Source: Irregularibacter muris
Lineage (GTDB): Bacteria > Bacillota > Clostridia > Eubacteriales > Garciellaceae
Reading direction: 5' to 3'
Length of the DNA stretch: 64,000 bases
NCBI RefSeq assembly: GCF_024622505.1
Contig: NZ_JANKAS010000003.1
Coordinates: 1-64,000, forward strand
Below the pieces are notes generated by a model. That model worked only from the letters and a program-made list of their open reading frames with translations, was not told the DNA's origin and made no database searches. Below are positions 41,440 through 49,928 of this stretch, in pieces. Numbering within the stretch: position 1 is the first letter of the stretch; each line of letters opens with the position of its first letter. Both the position numbers and the translations under genes were made by a program.

Positions 41440-41645
41440 ATATACATGATTAAATACGTGTATACTATACGTTGCATTTTAATCAAACTTGTTATAAGAT
41501 AGTATGCAGAATGCAAAATGAGCCGGAGGTGACAAACCCAGTGAGCTTTGTTTTATAAATGAAATGTTTGTTGGACATTTGGTGTAATTTGCCAAGTACC
41601 AAACTTTCTTAAAATCTAAGTGTGCAGTAGACACTTTTTTTATTT
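41440..41645 (+). promoter_or_regulatory. Leader with terminator before the antiporter gene
   Basis: The gap before the antiporter has a possible promoter (TTGCAT and TATAAG, about 41472-41500), then about 110 bases with several possible pairings (AAATGT/ACATTT near 41560-41580; GGT/ACC beyond), and a hairpin AAGTGT (41618-41623) with ACACTT (41631-41636) and an 8-base T-run. A terminator between promoter and gene suggests attenuation. I do not recognise the aptamer. Confidence 0.5.
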
Positions 41646-41690
41646 TTATCATTGTTTATTATTAATTTTGGAGGGAAATATGAATTGAAT

Positions 41691-42920
41691 ATGCTTGTAA
41701 AAATTGGTATAGTATTAATGGTAGGAATCATGGGTGGTAGGGTGGCGAGATTTTTCAAGCTTCCTAATGTAACAGGGTATTTGGTAGCGGGGCTTCTTAT
41801 TGGTCCTTCTTTTTTTAAATTGATTGGAGAAGCTGACATAGAGTCTATGGGATTTGTCAATGAATTGGCTTTAGCTACCATAGCCTTTAGTATAGGTAGT
41901 GAATTTTTATTAGAAGATATGTTAAAAGTTGGAAAGTCTATTGTCGTGATTACTCTAGCTGAAGCCACTGGTGCTTTATTGGTGGTATTTTCTATCATGT
42001 TTTTCTTATTTAAACAGAACTTTATATTTAGTATGGTAGTCGCAAGCATGTCTGCTGCAACTGCACCAGCAGCAACCATTATGGTTATCAACCAATTTAG
42101 GGCCCATGGGCCCCTGACCCGAACCATTTTGCCTGTTGTTGCTCTAGACGATGTAATAGGAATTATATTTTTCGGTGTGGCTATGTCTATGGCCAAAATA
42201 TCCGCGGGTACTGCTGAGCATTCCCTGTGGCAAATAGTTAGCCGACCAGTGATAGAAATTGTCGGTTCTGTCCTATTGGGTTTTGTTTTTGGGGCTCTAC
42301 TAAGCTTTATAGGTAAAAATGCTAGAAATAAAGAAGAATTATTAGCATCTATTCTGGCCATTATTATAAGTGCGTCGGGATTAGCCAATTTATTAGGGCT
42401 ATCTCCCCTACTAACCTGCATCATGATTGGTGCGACTTTGGTCAATCTAATGCATAACTCTAATCGTATATTTTCTATTGCTGAAGGTTTTGTTCCCCCT
42501 GTATATTTAATGTTCTTTACCTTAGCCGGTGCTAGTTTAGATATAAAAATATTGTCTACAGTAGGACTTTTAGGAATTGCTTATATCTTTGCACGGGCTG
42601 GTGGTAAGATGCTGGGAGCATGGTTAGGAGCCAAGGCTATGGATGCCGATGAAGTTGTAGTAAAATATTTGGGGCTTACTTTACTTCCCCAGGGTGGTGT
42701 CTCCATTGGTCTATCCATTATCGTAAAACAAGAGCTCCCTCAATATAGTGTACCGATTATCACGATCATTATGTTTAGTGTACTCATCTATGAATTAGTT
42801 GGGCCCATTTTGTCAAAAATAGCAATAGAAAAGGCTGGAGAAATTAACGGATTGGAGAAGACCAAAAAACAAAAGAAGAAAAAGAATGAAAATAAAAAAG
42901 AAAAGTTGGTGTACAACTAA
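41691..42920 (+). CDS. CPA2/Kef-type cation:proton antiporter
   Basis: A 409-residue membrane protein with about twelve segments, starting with LPNVTGYLVAGLLIGPSFF and containing the ion-site features SAATAPAATIMV and LDDVIGIIFFGV (Asp pair). This is the NhaA/Kef-like antiporter fold exchanging Na+ or K+ for H+. The tail is Lys-rich and lacks a TrkA-N domain, so regulation is likely external. The GGAGGG site spaces best from an in-frame TTG at 41685; I give the ATG at 41691, and either is possible. A small PII-like gene follows by 30 bases. Confidence 0.88.
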   Translation: MLVKIGIVLMVGIMGGRVARFFKLPNVTGYLVAGLLIGPSFFKLIGEADIESMGFVNELALATIAFSIGSEFLLEDMLKVGKSIVVITLAEATGALLVVFSIMFFLFKQNFIFSMVVASMSAATAPAATIMVINQFRAHGPLTRTILPVVALDDVIGIIFFGVAMSMAKISAGTAEHSLWQIVSRPVIEIVGSVLLGFVFGALLSFIGKNARNKEELLASILAIIISASGLANLLGLSPLLTCIMIGATLVNLMHNSNRIFSIAEGFVPPVYLMFFTLAGASLDIKILSTVGLLGIAYIFARAGGKMLGAWLGAKAMDADEVVVKYLGLTLLPQGGVSIGLSIIVKQELPQYSVPIITIIMFSVLIYELVGPILSKIAIEKAGEINGLEKTKKQKKKKNENKKEKLVYN

Positions 42921-42950
42921 AATTAAATATGTGGAAAGCAGGTGGAAATA

Positions 42951-43307
42951 ATGCAAGCCTTATTCATCGTTTTAAACCACGTGGATCATATGGATGATAT
43001 TTTAGAAAAATTTTTGGAGATTGGAATAACCGGCGCTACTATTTTAGATAGCCAAGGTATGGGGAGTGCCATCGCTCAAAATCACAGTTATGGTCCCTTA
43101 TTTGGTTCCATGAAAAAATTCTTAAATAATTCCAGGCCCTTTAATAAAACAATTTTCACCCTAATAGACAACGACGAGCTTTTGGATAAAGCCATGGCCG
43201 CTACTAAAGAAATCTTGGGAGACATGACTCAGCCAGGAGTAGGGCTGATGTTTAGTGTAGCCGTTGGCAAGGTAGAAGGCCTTAGACCATTCAATACCTC
43301 CTATTAG
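42951..43307 (+). CDS. PII-like small signalling protein paired with the antiporter
   Basis: A 118-residue protein with the ferredoxin-like PII layout: beta strand QALFIVLNHVD, helix DDILEKFLEIG, strand TGATILDSQGMGS, a long loop (about residues 38-60) in the T-loop place, strand NKTIFTLIDND, a second helix and strand LMFSVAVGKVEGL. PII-like proteins bind nucleotides and block or open partner membrane proteins. Its tight placement behind a regulator-free antiporter makes it the probable gate for that transporter. Start at 42951 after AGGTGG; a GTG at 42942 lies inside that site. Confidence 0.75.
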   Translation: MQALFIVLNHVDHMDDILEKFLEIGITGATILDSQGMGSAIAQNHSYGPLFGSMKKFLNNSRPFNKTIFTLIDNDELLDKAMAATKEILGDMTQPGVGLMFSVAVGKVEGLRPFNTSY

Positions 43308-43336
43308 AATAAAATTTTAAAAGTAATCTATTGATA

Positions 43337-43385
43337 AAAAACCCTTCTTTATGGTTTACCTGATTAACCATAAAGAAGGGTTTTT
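43337..43385 (+). terminator. Terminator after the PII-like gene
   Basis: A stem of about 20 bp (43336-43356 with 43366-43385) rich in A/T at its base, ending in TTTTT. Confidence 0.88.
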
Positions 43386-43408
43386 GAGTAAAATATTATT
43401 TTTCTACT

Positions 43409-43477
43409 GCCTCGGACTAGTTGAATTCCGATTTGCCCATGTTTCAAGACTAATTCTTCATTCAACTAGCCCAAGGC
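43409..43477. repeat. Long imperfect inverted repeat near the lone antitoxin
   Basis: GCCTCGGACTAGTTGAAT (43409-43426) pairs with 43460-43477 at 16 of 18 positions around a 33-base loop. It lies right after the antitoxin gene, where a toxin gene would be expected. It may act as terminator or be the foot of a small inserted element. Confidence 0.6.
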
Positions 43478-43490
43478 TTTACTTTACTCT

Positions 43491-43697
43491 TTACTCCTCA
43501 CTTTTCAATATCTCCTCTGCTCCCTCTAACTTGGATAAACGTTTTATCAAATCTTGTTCCCTTTGGTATTCCTCTATGTCTATTAACACATATTTGCCTC
43601 TTCCATTTTTGGTAAGAAAAACGGGGTCACCAGCCTTACAATCTTTTATCACACTATTATAGTTTCTCAAATCGGATACCGGCTTAATATTCGGCAT
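43491..43697 (-). CDS. Phd/YefM-family antitoxin without adjacent toxin
   Basis: A 68-residue protein: MPNIKPVSDLRNYNSVIKDC then GDPVFLTKNGRGKYVLIDIEEYQ, the Phd/YefM DNA-binding and dimerisation fold. The C-terminal helix that normally wraps the toxin is present (QREQDLIKRLSKLEGAEEIL). No toxin gene (RelE/Doc) precedes or follows within 200 bases on the same strand. It may be a stand-alone regulator or the survivor of a broken pair. Confidence 0.82.
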   Translation of the reverse strand: MPNIKPVSDLRNYNSVIKDCKAGDPVFLTKNGRGKYVLIDIEEYQREQDLIKRLSKLEGAEEILKSEE

Positions 43698-43926
43698 ATC
43701 TCCACCCCAATCTCTAAATTTGATCTCATTATATGTTAATATTAATCAAAAAACAACGTTTAATTCTTCTACTCTTTCTACATAATCTACTAACCATTTC
43801 CTTCCTTCATTACAAGAAAGCGACTATCGCCACTCTAGTGAAATATACTTTTTCCATAACTCTTTTATAGAATAATGTAGCTATCTTTGGAAAAAATATA
43901 AAGTATTGAACTTAGGAGGGAAAAAA

Positions 43927-44739
43927 ATGACTGAAGAGAGAAAATCTACCCTTGTAATTATTGGAGGCGGGGAAGATAAACAAGCGGATAAGAAAATCTT
44001 GAAGGAGATTGTCCTTTTATCAGGAGAGGATAGAGCAAGGATAGGAGTGATTGCCACTGCTTCTAAATATAATGATGAATTAGGCCAAGAATACGAAGAT
44101 TTATTTTATGACCTAGGAGTCAAAGAAGTAAATACAATCCCCGTAATGGATAGAAAGCAGTCCAATAATCGACATAGATTAGACAAAATTTTAGATTATG
44201 ATTGTCTCTTTTTTACTGGAGGAGATCAATTAAGAATTTCCAGTATTATTGGTGGCACCTATTTTCATCGAATACTCCATAAATTTTGGGAGGAAAAAAA
44301 GGTTATTGCTGGTACCAGTGCGGGAGCTTCCATGATGAGTGAAGTAATGATTGTAGAAGGAGACGATGAAGAAGCCCCTCGTAAATGTACCATTGGACTG
44401 GCCCCTGGTATGGGACTTATCGAAAATGTCATTATAGACCAACATTTTAACCAACGAGGGAGAATAGGAAGACTTCTTACAGGAGTCGCCCAAAACCCTC
44501 ATATTCTAGGAATTGGCATTGATGAAGATACCGCTATTGTCGTGGAGGATAATCTCTCCTTTTATGTTGTAGGCAAAGGGGTAGCTACCATCATCGATGG
44601 TAGAAATATAGAGTACACCAATATCACCGAACAACACCCCGATGAATCTCTGGCTCTGACTAATGTTACCCTTCACATACTTCCTGAAAATTTTGGGTAT
44701 GATTTAATAGACAAGAGGGCAATAATCAAGAAAAAATAA
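43927..44739 (+). CDS. cphB: Cyanophycinase
   Basis: A 270-residue serine peptidase of the S51 fold that cuts cyanophycin into beta-Asp-Arg dipeptides. Seen: LVIIGGGEDKQADKKIL, the catalytic Ser in VIAGTSAGASMMS, LFFTGGDQLR, and DQHFNQRGRIGRL. The ATG at 43927 has AGGAGGG at a good distance; the preceding TTG at 43906 does not. It is followed by cphA by 33 bases, as is typical of cyanophycin loci in non-cyanobacteria. Cyanophycin is a nitrogen reserve. Confidence 0.95.
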   Translation: MTEERKSTLVIIGGGEDKQADKKILKEIVLLSGEDRARIGVIATASKYNDELGQEYEDLFYDLGVKEVNTIPVMDRKQSNNRHRLDKILDYDCLFFTGGDQLRISSIIGGTYFHRILHKFWEEKKVIAGTSAGASMMSEVMIVEGDDEEAPRKCTIGLAPGMGLIENVIIDQHFNQRGRIGRLLTGVAQNPHILGIGIDEDTAIVVEDNLSFYVVGKGVATIIDGRNIEYTNITEQHPDESLALTNVTLHILPENFGYDLIDKRAIIKKK

Positions 44740-44772
44740 TAAATTGATGATAGTTTTATGGAGGAGATATTT

Positions 44773-47415
44773 TTGAAAATCCAAAATCTAATGATTTATA
44801 ATGGACGAAATGTATATAGTCATAAACCCTGTATTCGGGCCGATGTTCATCTAGAAGAATATACCGATATACCCACCTGTGATATTCCAAATTTTAATAA
44901 TTTATTGTTAGAATACATTCCCACCCTAAGTGAACATAAATGTTGTCGAGGCTATCGGGGGGGATTTGTAGATAGATTATACGAGGGTACCTACCTAGCC
45001 CATGTGGTAGAACATGTCTGCATCGAGATTCAAAATATTTTAGGCTACGATGTAGCCTTTGGTAAAGCAAGGCAAACAGAACATGAGGATGTATATTCCA
45101 TTATTTTTGAATATCAAAATAGATCTATTGCTGAAGAAATTGTATATCTTTCTGTAGAATTAGCCAATAAATTGTGTAGAGGCGTCAAATATATTAAATT
45201 CCAAGAAAAAATTCATAAACTGAAGGATATGGCCATTAAACAAGGTTTAGGCCCCAGTACTTTAGCCATAAAGACCGAAGCTCAAAATCGAGGAATTCCA
45301 GTATTGCACCTGGGTAGTGGAAGCCTACTTCAGCTAGGATATGGTTGCTATGGCAAAAGGGTACAAGCTTCTATTACAGAGAATACGGGTTGTATCCCTG
45401 TGGATATTGCCTGTGACAAAGACCTAACCAAGGAACTATTGAGCATAGCGGGTATCCCTGTGCCCTGGGGATATACCGCTAAACATTTGGAGGACATTTT
45501 AGATTATGCTGACCGCATAGGATTTCCCGTCGTCATAAAACCTACCCATGGCAACCAAGGTAAGGGAGTATCCTTGGATTTAACTGAAAAAGATCAAATC
45601 ATTAAAGCCTTCCATATTGCCAAGAATTATTGTGAATCTGTCCTAATAGAGAAATTTATTGAAGGAAAGCATTACCGAATATTGGTGGTAAATGGTCAAA
45701 TGGTGGCTGCTGCCCAACGTATAGCAGCTCATGTAGTGGGCAATGGAAAAAATACCCTAAGGGAATTAATTGAAATAGAAAATCAAAATCCCTTACGAGG
45801 AGAAGGACATGAAAAACCCCTAACAAAAATAAAGATAGATCCTGTCATGGAACTTTTATTAAAGAAGAAAAACATATATTTAGATGAGGTCCCTCGTGAA
45901 GATGAAGTGGTCTATCTCCGGGAAAACGATAACCTTAGTACTGGGGGGATTGCCATAGATGTTACCAATCAAATCCATCCCCAAAATGCAGAAATTGCTA
46001 TTAATGCAGCCAATATTATTGGATTGGATGTGGCCGGTGTAGATATTACTACAAAAGATATTCGTTCTCCTATGGTAACAGATCATGGTGCAGTTATAGA
46101 GGTAAATGCAGCTCCTGGTATTAGAATGCATCATTACCCTACCCAAGGAAGACAAAGAAATGTGGCCAAATATATTGTGGACTCTCTTTTCCCCCAAGAT
46201 CATCCCTGCAGCATTCCCATTGTTTCTGTTACAGGAACCAACGGAAAAACCACTACCACCCGTATCATTGGAAGAATATTAAGAGAAAAGGGCTTAAAAG
46301 TTGGGATGACCACAACCGATGGAATTTATATTGATGATACATGCATCATGAAGGGAGATACTACTGGGGCGTTAAGTGCCCAAGCAGTATTGATGGATAA
46401 GCGGGTAGAGGTGGCTGTGTTTGAAACTGCCCGAGGAGGACTTATTAAAAAAGGCTTGGGCTATGATCTAGCAGATGTAGGCATAGTGACCAATATTAGT
46501 GAAGACCATTTAGGGATTGATAACATTAATACCCTAGAACAATTGGCCCATGTAAAAGCCTTGGTAGTGGAAGCTGTAAGGAAAACCGGTTATGCCGTAT
46601 TAAATGCCGATGATCCCTATTGTGTTGAAATAGGTAAAAACCTTTCCAGCCATATCATTTACTTCTCGGCTGATGAAAATAATCTTTTTCTCAGAGAGCA
46701 TATGAAGGCTGGAGGTAAGGCCGTCTATCTAAAAAATAATACCCTCTGTATATTTGATAGTCAAAACCAGCAAGAGTTAATATGCTTAACAGAAGTCCCC
46801 GCTACTCTAGGTGGATTGCTCTACTACAATATTAAAAATTGTTTAGCTGCTGTTGCAGGGACCTATGCCCTTGGAGTCGAACCCTCAATAATTTCAAAGG
46901 GCCTCCAACATTTTAATAACGGCTCAAAGGACAATCCCGGTCGCTTTGAACTATATGATATAAACGAATTTAAAGTGATTGTGGATTATGCTCATAATAT
47001 TGAGGGCTATCGGGAAGTTATTTCGGTATTAAAAAAAATGAATTACAATCGGTTAATTGGTGTAATTGGTGTACCTGGCGATCGTTCTGAAACCAGTACA
47101 GTAAAAATTGGACAGCTCTGTGGAGAGAACTTCCACCATGTCATCATTAAAGAGGACCAAGAAAAACGGCGCTTAAACCGTGGTGAAGTTTCTAAATTTC
47201 TCAAAAATGGTTGCCAAATTGCCAATATAAATAAAGAAAATGTAGAAGTAGAATTTTGCGAAAAAAAAGCCCTACAAAAAGCCATGCTTATGGCTCAAAA
47301 AGGCGACATCGTTATTGCTTTCTATGAAGATTATGACAGTATGATAAAAACTATTGAAGAAACAAAAAGTTTATTGGGGAATCAAAAAGAAACAAGCTTA
47401 ATGAATAATGCCTAA
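44773..47415 (+). CDS. cphA: Cyanophycin synthetase
   Basis: An 880-residue enzyme that adds Asp to the backbone and Arg to its side chain without a ribosome. It has three parts: an N-terminal domain (about 1-160), an ATP-grasp domain (about 215-475, GFPVVIKPTHGNQGKGVSLD and EVNAAPGIRMH) and a Mur ligase-like domain (about 480-870, P-loop VTGTNGKTTTTR, NISEDHLGI, DNPGRFE and VDYAHNIEGY). The TTG at 44773 has GGAGGAG 6 bases upstream and gives the family N-terminus MKIQNLMI; an ATG at 44758 overlaps that site. Confidence 0.96.
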   Translation: MKIQNLMIYNGRNVYSHKPCIRADVHLEEYTDIPTCDIPNFNNLLLEYIPTLSEHKCCRGYRGGFVDRLYEGTYLAHVVEHVCIEIQNILGYDVAFGKARQTEHEDVYSIIFEYQNRSIAEEIVYLSVELANKLCRGVKYIKFQEKIHKLKDMAIKQGLGPSTLAIKTEAQNRGIPVLHLGSGSLLQLGYGCYGKRVQASITENTGCIPVDIACDKDLTKELLSIAGIPVPWGYTAKHLEDILDYADRIGFPVVIKPTHGNQGKGVSLDLTEKDQIIKAFHIAKNYCESVLIEKFIEGKHYRILVVNGQMVAAAQRIAAHVVGNGKNTLRELIEIENQNPLRGEGHEKPLTKIKIDPVMELLLKKKNIYLDEVPREDEVVYLRENDNLSTGGIAIDVTNQIHPQNAEIAINAANIIGLDVAGVDITTKDIRSPMVTDHGAVIEVNAAPGIRMHHYPTQGRQRNVAKYIVDSLFPQDHPCSIPIVSVTGTNGKTTTTRIIGRILREKGLKVGMTTTDGIYIDDTCIMKGDTTGALSAQAVLMDKRVEVAVFETARGGLIKKGLGYDLADVGIVTNISEDHLGIDNINTLEQLAHVKALVVEAVRKTGYAVLNADDPYCVEIGKNLSSHIIYFSADENNLFLREHMKAGGKAVYLKNNTLCIFDSQNQQELICLTEVPATLGGLLYYNIKNCLAAVAGTYALGVEPSIISKGLQHFNNGSKDNPGRFELYDINEFKVIVDYAHNIEGYREVISVLKKMNYNRLIGVIGVPGDRSETSTVKIGQLCGENFHHVIIKEDQEKRRLNRGEVSKFLKNGCQIANINKENVEVEFCEKKALQKAMLMAQKGDIVIAFYEDYDSMIKTIEETKSLLGNQKETSLMNNA

Positions 47416-47455
47416 TTAAAAGCTTAATCAAACAAGGCAAACTTCCCTATTTCAC

Positions 47456-47486
47456 AAAAAAGATTGTGGCCCCCACAATCTTTTTT
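47456..47486 (+). terminator. Terminator after cphA
   Basis: AAAAAGATTGTGG pairs with CCACAATCTTTTT, followed by T residues, 40 bases after the cphA stop codon. Confidence 0.88.
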
Positions 47487-47589
47487 GTTGCTTTGCCTCC
47501 AATAATGCTATAATATACCTTGCATCGAGGGACACTACATATAAAGTTATATAGCTATCCATACAAAATTATTTTTAAAGGAGATTCGT

Positions 47590-48720
47590 ATGTTAGAACA
47601 ATTAGGATTACAGGACAATCTAATAAATGGATTGAAAAAAATAGGTATTCACCAGCCTACAGATATTCAAGAAAAAACTATTCCCTTGGGATTAGAAAAT
47701 AAAGATATTATTGGACAATCAGAGACGGGCAGTGGCAAGACCTTTGCCTATCTCTTACCCCTATTTCAAAAAATTGACTTTACTAAAAAAGAAACCCAAG
47801 GCATTATCCTTGCACCTACCCATGAATTAGTTATGCAGATAGATGGACAAATCAAGCTGTTAGCTCAAAAGGCTGATATTCCCATAACTTCTGCTACCAT
47901 CATAGGGGATGTCAGTGTAAAAAGACAAATTGAAAGACTAAAAGAAAAGCCTCATATTATTGTAGGCTCTGTGGGAAGAGTTCTTGATCTTATAGACAAA
48001 AGAAAAATTAAGGCCCATACAGTAAAAACCATTATCATTGATGAAGGAGACAGACTTTTAGATCAAAGTAGTCTTCCTACTGTTAAAGGCATCATCAAAA
48101 GTACCCTAAAGGAACGGCAACTTATGGTCTTTTCAGCTACCATAAGTAAAAAAGCCTTAGAAGCAGCTAAAGCCTTAATGAAAGATCCTATCGTGGTGAT
48201 ATCGGAAGAAAAAAGCCAAGTCAATCCTAACATTACCCACCTTTACTTCTCTGTAGAACAAAGAGATAAGGTCAATATGATGAGAAAACTCGCCGCAGCC
48301 ATCCGACCTAAGAAAGCCATTATTTTTATCAACAAAAGTGACCAATTGGAAATGGTGGCCACAAAGCTACAATATCATCATCTAAATGCCTGTGCAATAC
48401 ACGGTACCACTACAAAAATGGAGCGTAAGAATGCTTTAGAAGGATTTAGACAGGGCAAATACCAATTCCTTGTGGCCTCAGATGTAGCCGCCCGAGGCTT
48501 AGACATTCAAGGGGTAACCCATATTTTCAATCTAGACCTTCCCCTAGATACAAAACAATATCTTCATCGAGTAGGTCGGACAGGCAGAATGGGACAGGCA
48601 GGGACAGCGATTTCCCTCGTTACCCAACGAGAGATATCCTTTTTAAAAAATTATGAGAAGGATTATAACATTACATTTACCCAAAAATTTCTGTATAAGG
48701 GGAAAATAATAGATAAATAA
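47590..48720 (+). CDS. DEAD-box RNA helicase
   Basis: A 376-residue ATP-dependent RNA helicase of minimal length. Motifs: Q motif (GIHQPTDIQ), I (SETGSGKT), Ia (APTHEL), II (IDEGDR, where DEAD is normal), III (SAT), IV (IFINKSDQ), V (DVAARGLDIQG), VI (HRVGRTGRMG). Motif II is DEGD, a rarer but known form. Without C-terminal RNA-binding extensions it may act as a general RNA chaperone. GGAGATT precedes the ATG; it is a separate unit behind the cphA terminator. Confidence 0.93.
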   Translation: MLEQLGLQDNLINGLKKIGIHQPTDIQEKTIPLGLENKDIIGQSETGSGKTFAYLLPLFQKIDFTKKETQGIILAPTHELVMQIDGQIKLLAQKADIPITSATIIGDVSVKRQIERLKEKPHIIVGSVGRVLDLIDKRKIKAHTVKTIIIDEGDRLLDQSSLPTVKGIIKSTLKERQLMVFSATISKKALEAAKALMKDPIVVISEEKSQVNPNITHLYFSVEQRDKVNMMRKLAAAIRPKKAIIFINKSDQLEMVATKLQYHHLNACAIHGTTTKMERKNALEGFRQGKYQFLVASDVAARGLDIQGVTHIFNLDLPLDTKQYLHRVGRTGRMGQAGTAISLVTQREISFLKNYEKDYNITFTQKFLYKGKIIDK

Positions 48721-48832
48721 GACTGACTTTACTTTGTCATTCTATGTTAAGATTCCTTATAAGATAACAAACATGGGATGACAAATAAACTTTTTCAGTA
48801 GACTCTACCTACCTCTTTGTTCCTATAACAAC

Positions 48833-48866
48833 TAAAAAAGCCCGTTCTTTATATAAAGAACGGGCT
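48833..48866 (-). terminator. Terminator of the tRNA-Pro transcript
   Basis: A 14-bp perfect stem, AGCCCGTTCTTTAT with its complement, starting 17 bases after the tRNA and followed on the minus strand by TTTTTT. Confidence 0.9.
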
Positions 48867-48882
48867 ATGTATTGACAATAAA

Positions 48883-48959
48883 TGGTCGAGGTGGAGGGAT
48901 TCGAACCCCCGGCCCCATGGTCCCAAACCATGTGCGCTACCAAACTGCGCTACACCTCG
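48883..48959 (-). tRNA. tRNA-Pro (anticodon TGG)
   Basis: On the minus strand the cloverleaf is complete: acceptor CGAGGTG/CACCTCG, D arm, anticodon arm CATGG-TTTGGGA-CCATG with anticodon TGG (proline), T arm with GTTCGAATC, discriminator A and an encoded CCA end (48883-48885). 77 bases including CCA. Confidence 0.97.
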
Positions 48960-49041
48960 ATTGCTACTTCATTATAGCACCCTGTTAATCCTATGTCAAT
49001 AGGTGTTTTTACAATTTGTTTTACCCAAATAAATAAAGGAT

Positions 49042-49716
49042 TTATTCTATATTAATATACTTATCTAAAATCTCTTTGGCCTTTTCAAATTCTTTTTGGT
49101 CTAATTCCCTCTCGAGAATATGTTGTATTCTATCTATCTCATCCTCTGTCAATCCACCTTTTACCATTCCATTAATATGGATTATACTTACCTGATTGAT
49201 GTTTTTCATCAATCCATATAAGGCTATTTTATCTTTTATCCCTAATTCTTTAGTTTTTTCCTTGAGATAATTATAGGTGAAAACAGTTTCTTGCTCTTTT
49301 GGTGATGAAAACTTTTTTTTCTCCTTTTCCCTCCTGGCCAATTCCTCTTTGGTATATAAATCTGTCTTTTCATGGTTTGTATTTTTGTGGTCATTTTGTG
49401 CTTGCTGATTATCTTCATTTTGAGGTTTCGAATCTGTCTCTGGCTGGACTTCCTCCTGGGAAGATTGTTCTACAGAATCATCGGGAGGATCAATAGTTTC
49501 TTCGCTATCTTTTTCACTTTTTTGTTTTTCCCCTGTATCTTTACTGTCTTGCTTTGGTATGCTTTCCTCTAGAAATGGATAATACTCTATAATGTCAATT
49601 TTCTCTTCCTCTGCCATCCTCGAATCTTCAACAATCATAAAGCTCAATTGAAGATTTACTGAAAATAAAGTGATGGTAATTACCAATAAATAAAGTAAAA
49701 TCTTCCTTTTCTTCAA
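49042..49716 (-). CDS. Membrane-anchored protein with acidic linker, function unknown
   Basis: A 224-residue protein with an N-terminal hydrophobic anchor or signal (about 5-28), a highly charged, low-complexity region rich in Glu, Asp, Gln, Ser and Lys (about 45-135), and a C-terminal helical domain (about 150-224) with GLMKNINQVSIIHINGMVKGGLTEDEIDRIQHIL. I do not recognise the family. The TTG start is set by GGGGGGTGA; its G-run can pair with CCCCC of the leader (49742-49746) in a hairpin at 49723-49747 that would hide the site. The tRNA gene lies downstream. Confidence 0.6.
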   Translation of the reverse strand: MKKRKILLYLLVITITLFSVNLQLSFMIVEDSRMAEEEKIDIIEYYPFLEESIPKQDSKDTGEKQKSEKDSEETIDPPDDSVEQSSQEEVQPETDSKPQNEDNQQAQNDHKNTNHEKTDLYTKEELARREKEKKKFSSPKEQETVFTYNYLKEKTKELGIKDKIALYGLMKNINQVSIIHINGMVKGGLTEDEIDRIQHILERELDQKEFEKAKEILDKYINIE

Positions 49717-49768
49717 AACATCACCCCCCTAATATTATTATGGGGGTTTTTATCAGGCTTTATACTTT

Positions 49769-49834
49769 TTATTTTTTATCATTTATCCTAATCCCTTTGT
49801 CATACTGCCCTTGCCAGTCTTTTGTAAAGTCTGC
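49769..49834 (-). pseudogene. Remnant of a transaldolase C-terminus
   Basis: On the minus strand this stretch reads ADFTKDWQGQYDKGIRIND then KK and stop, closely like the end of the intact aldolase encoded at 58476-59156 (EQFTGDWQGQYGKGIRVNDL). It is preceded by a stop codon in frame and no longer upstream match is seen. So only the last 22 codons survive, just past the end of the second PTS operon. Confidence 0.75.
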
Positions 49835-49846
49835 CTATAATTTTTT

Positions 49847-49900
49847 ATAGATAGGGAAGCAACACAATAGATTAATCTATCGTGTTGCTTCCCTATCTAT
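49847..49900 (-). terminator. Terminator of the second PTS operon
   Basis: A 19-bp perfect stem (49847-49865 with 49882-49900) 28 bases after the epimerase stop codon, with a nested ATAGATTAATCTAT palindrome in the loop and a T-run beyond it on the minus strand. Confidence 0.85.
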
Positions 49901-49928
49901 ATATCATAAATGCATGTTTTCAAATTCA

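Noticed and set aside
41517-41640. Known riboswitch (Na+, Li+, c-di-AMP or c-di-GMP) in the antiporter leader
   Set aside because: I cannot match the consensus of any of these classes by eye, so it is reported only as an unidentified leader with terminator.
41609-42445. Long open frame antisense to the antiporter gene
   Set aside because: The antiporter on the plus strand has clear family motifs; the antisense product has no recognisable feature.
43741-43830. Coding-like stretch on the minus strand (GRKWLVDYVERVEELNVVF)
   Set aside because: Only about 20 codons, preceded by a stop and without start or known relative; could be a relic, but evidence is too thin.
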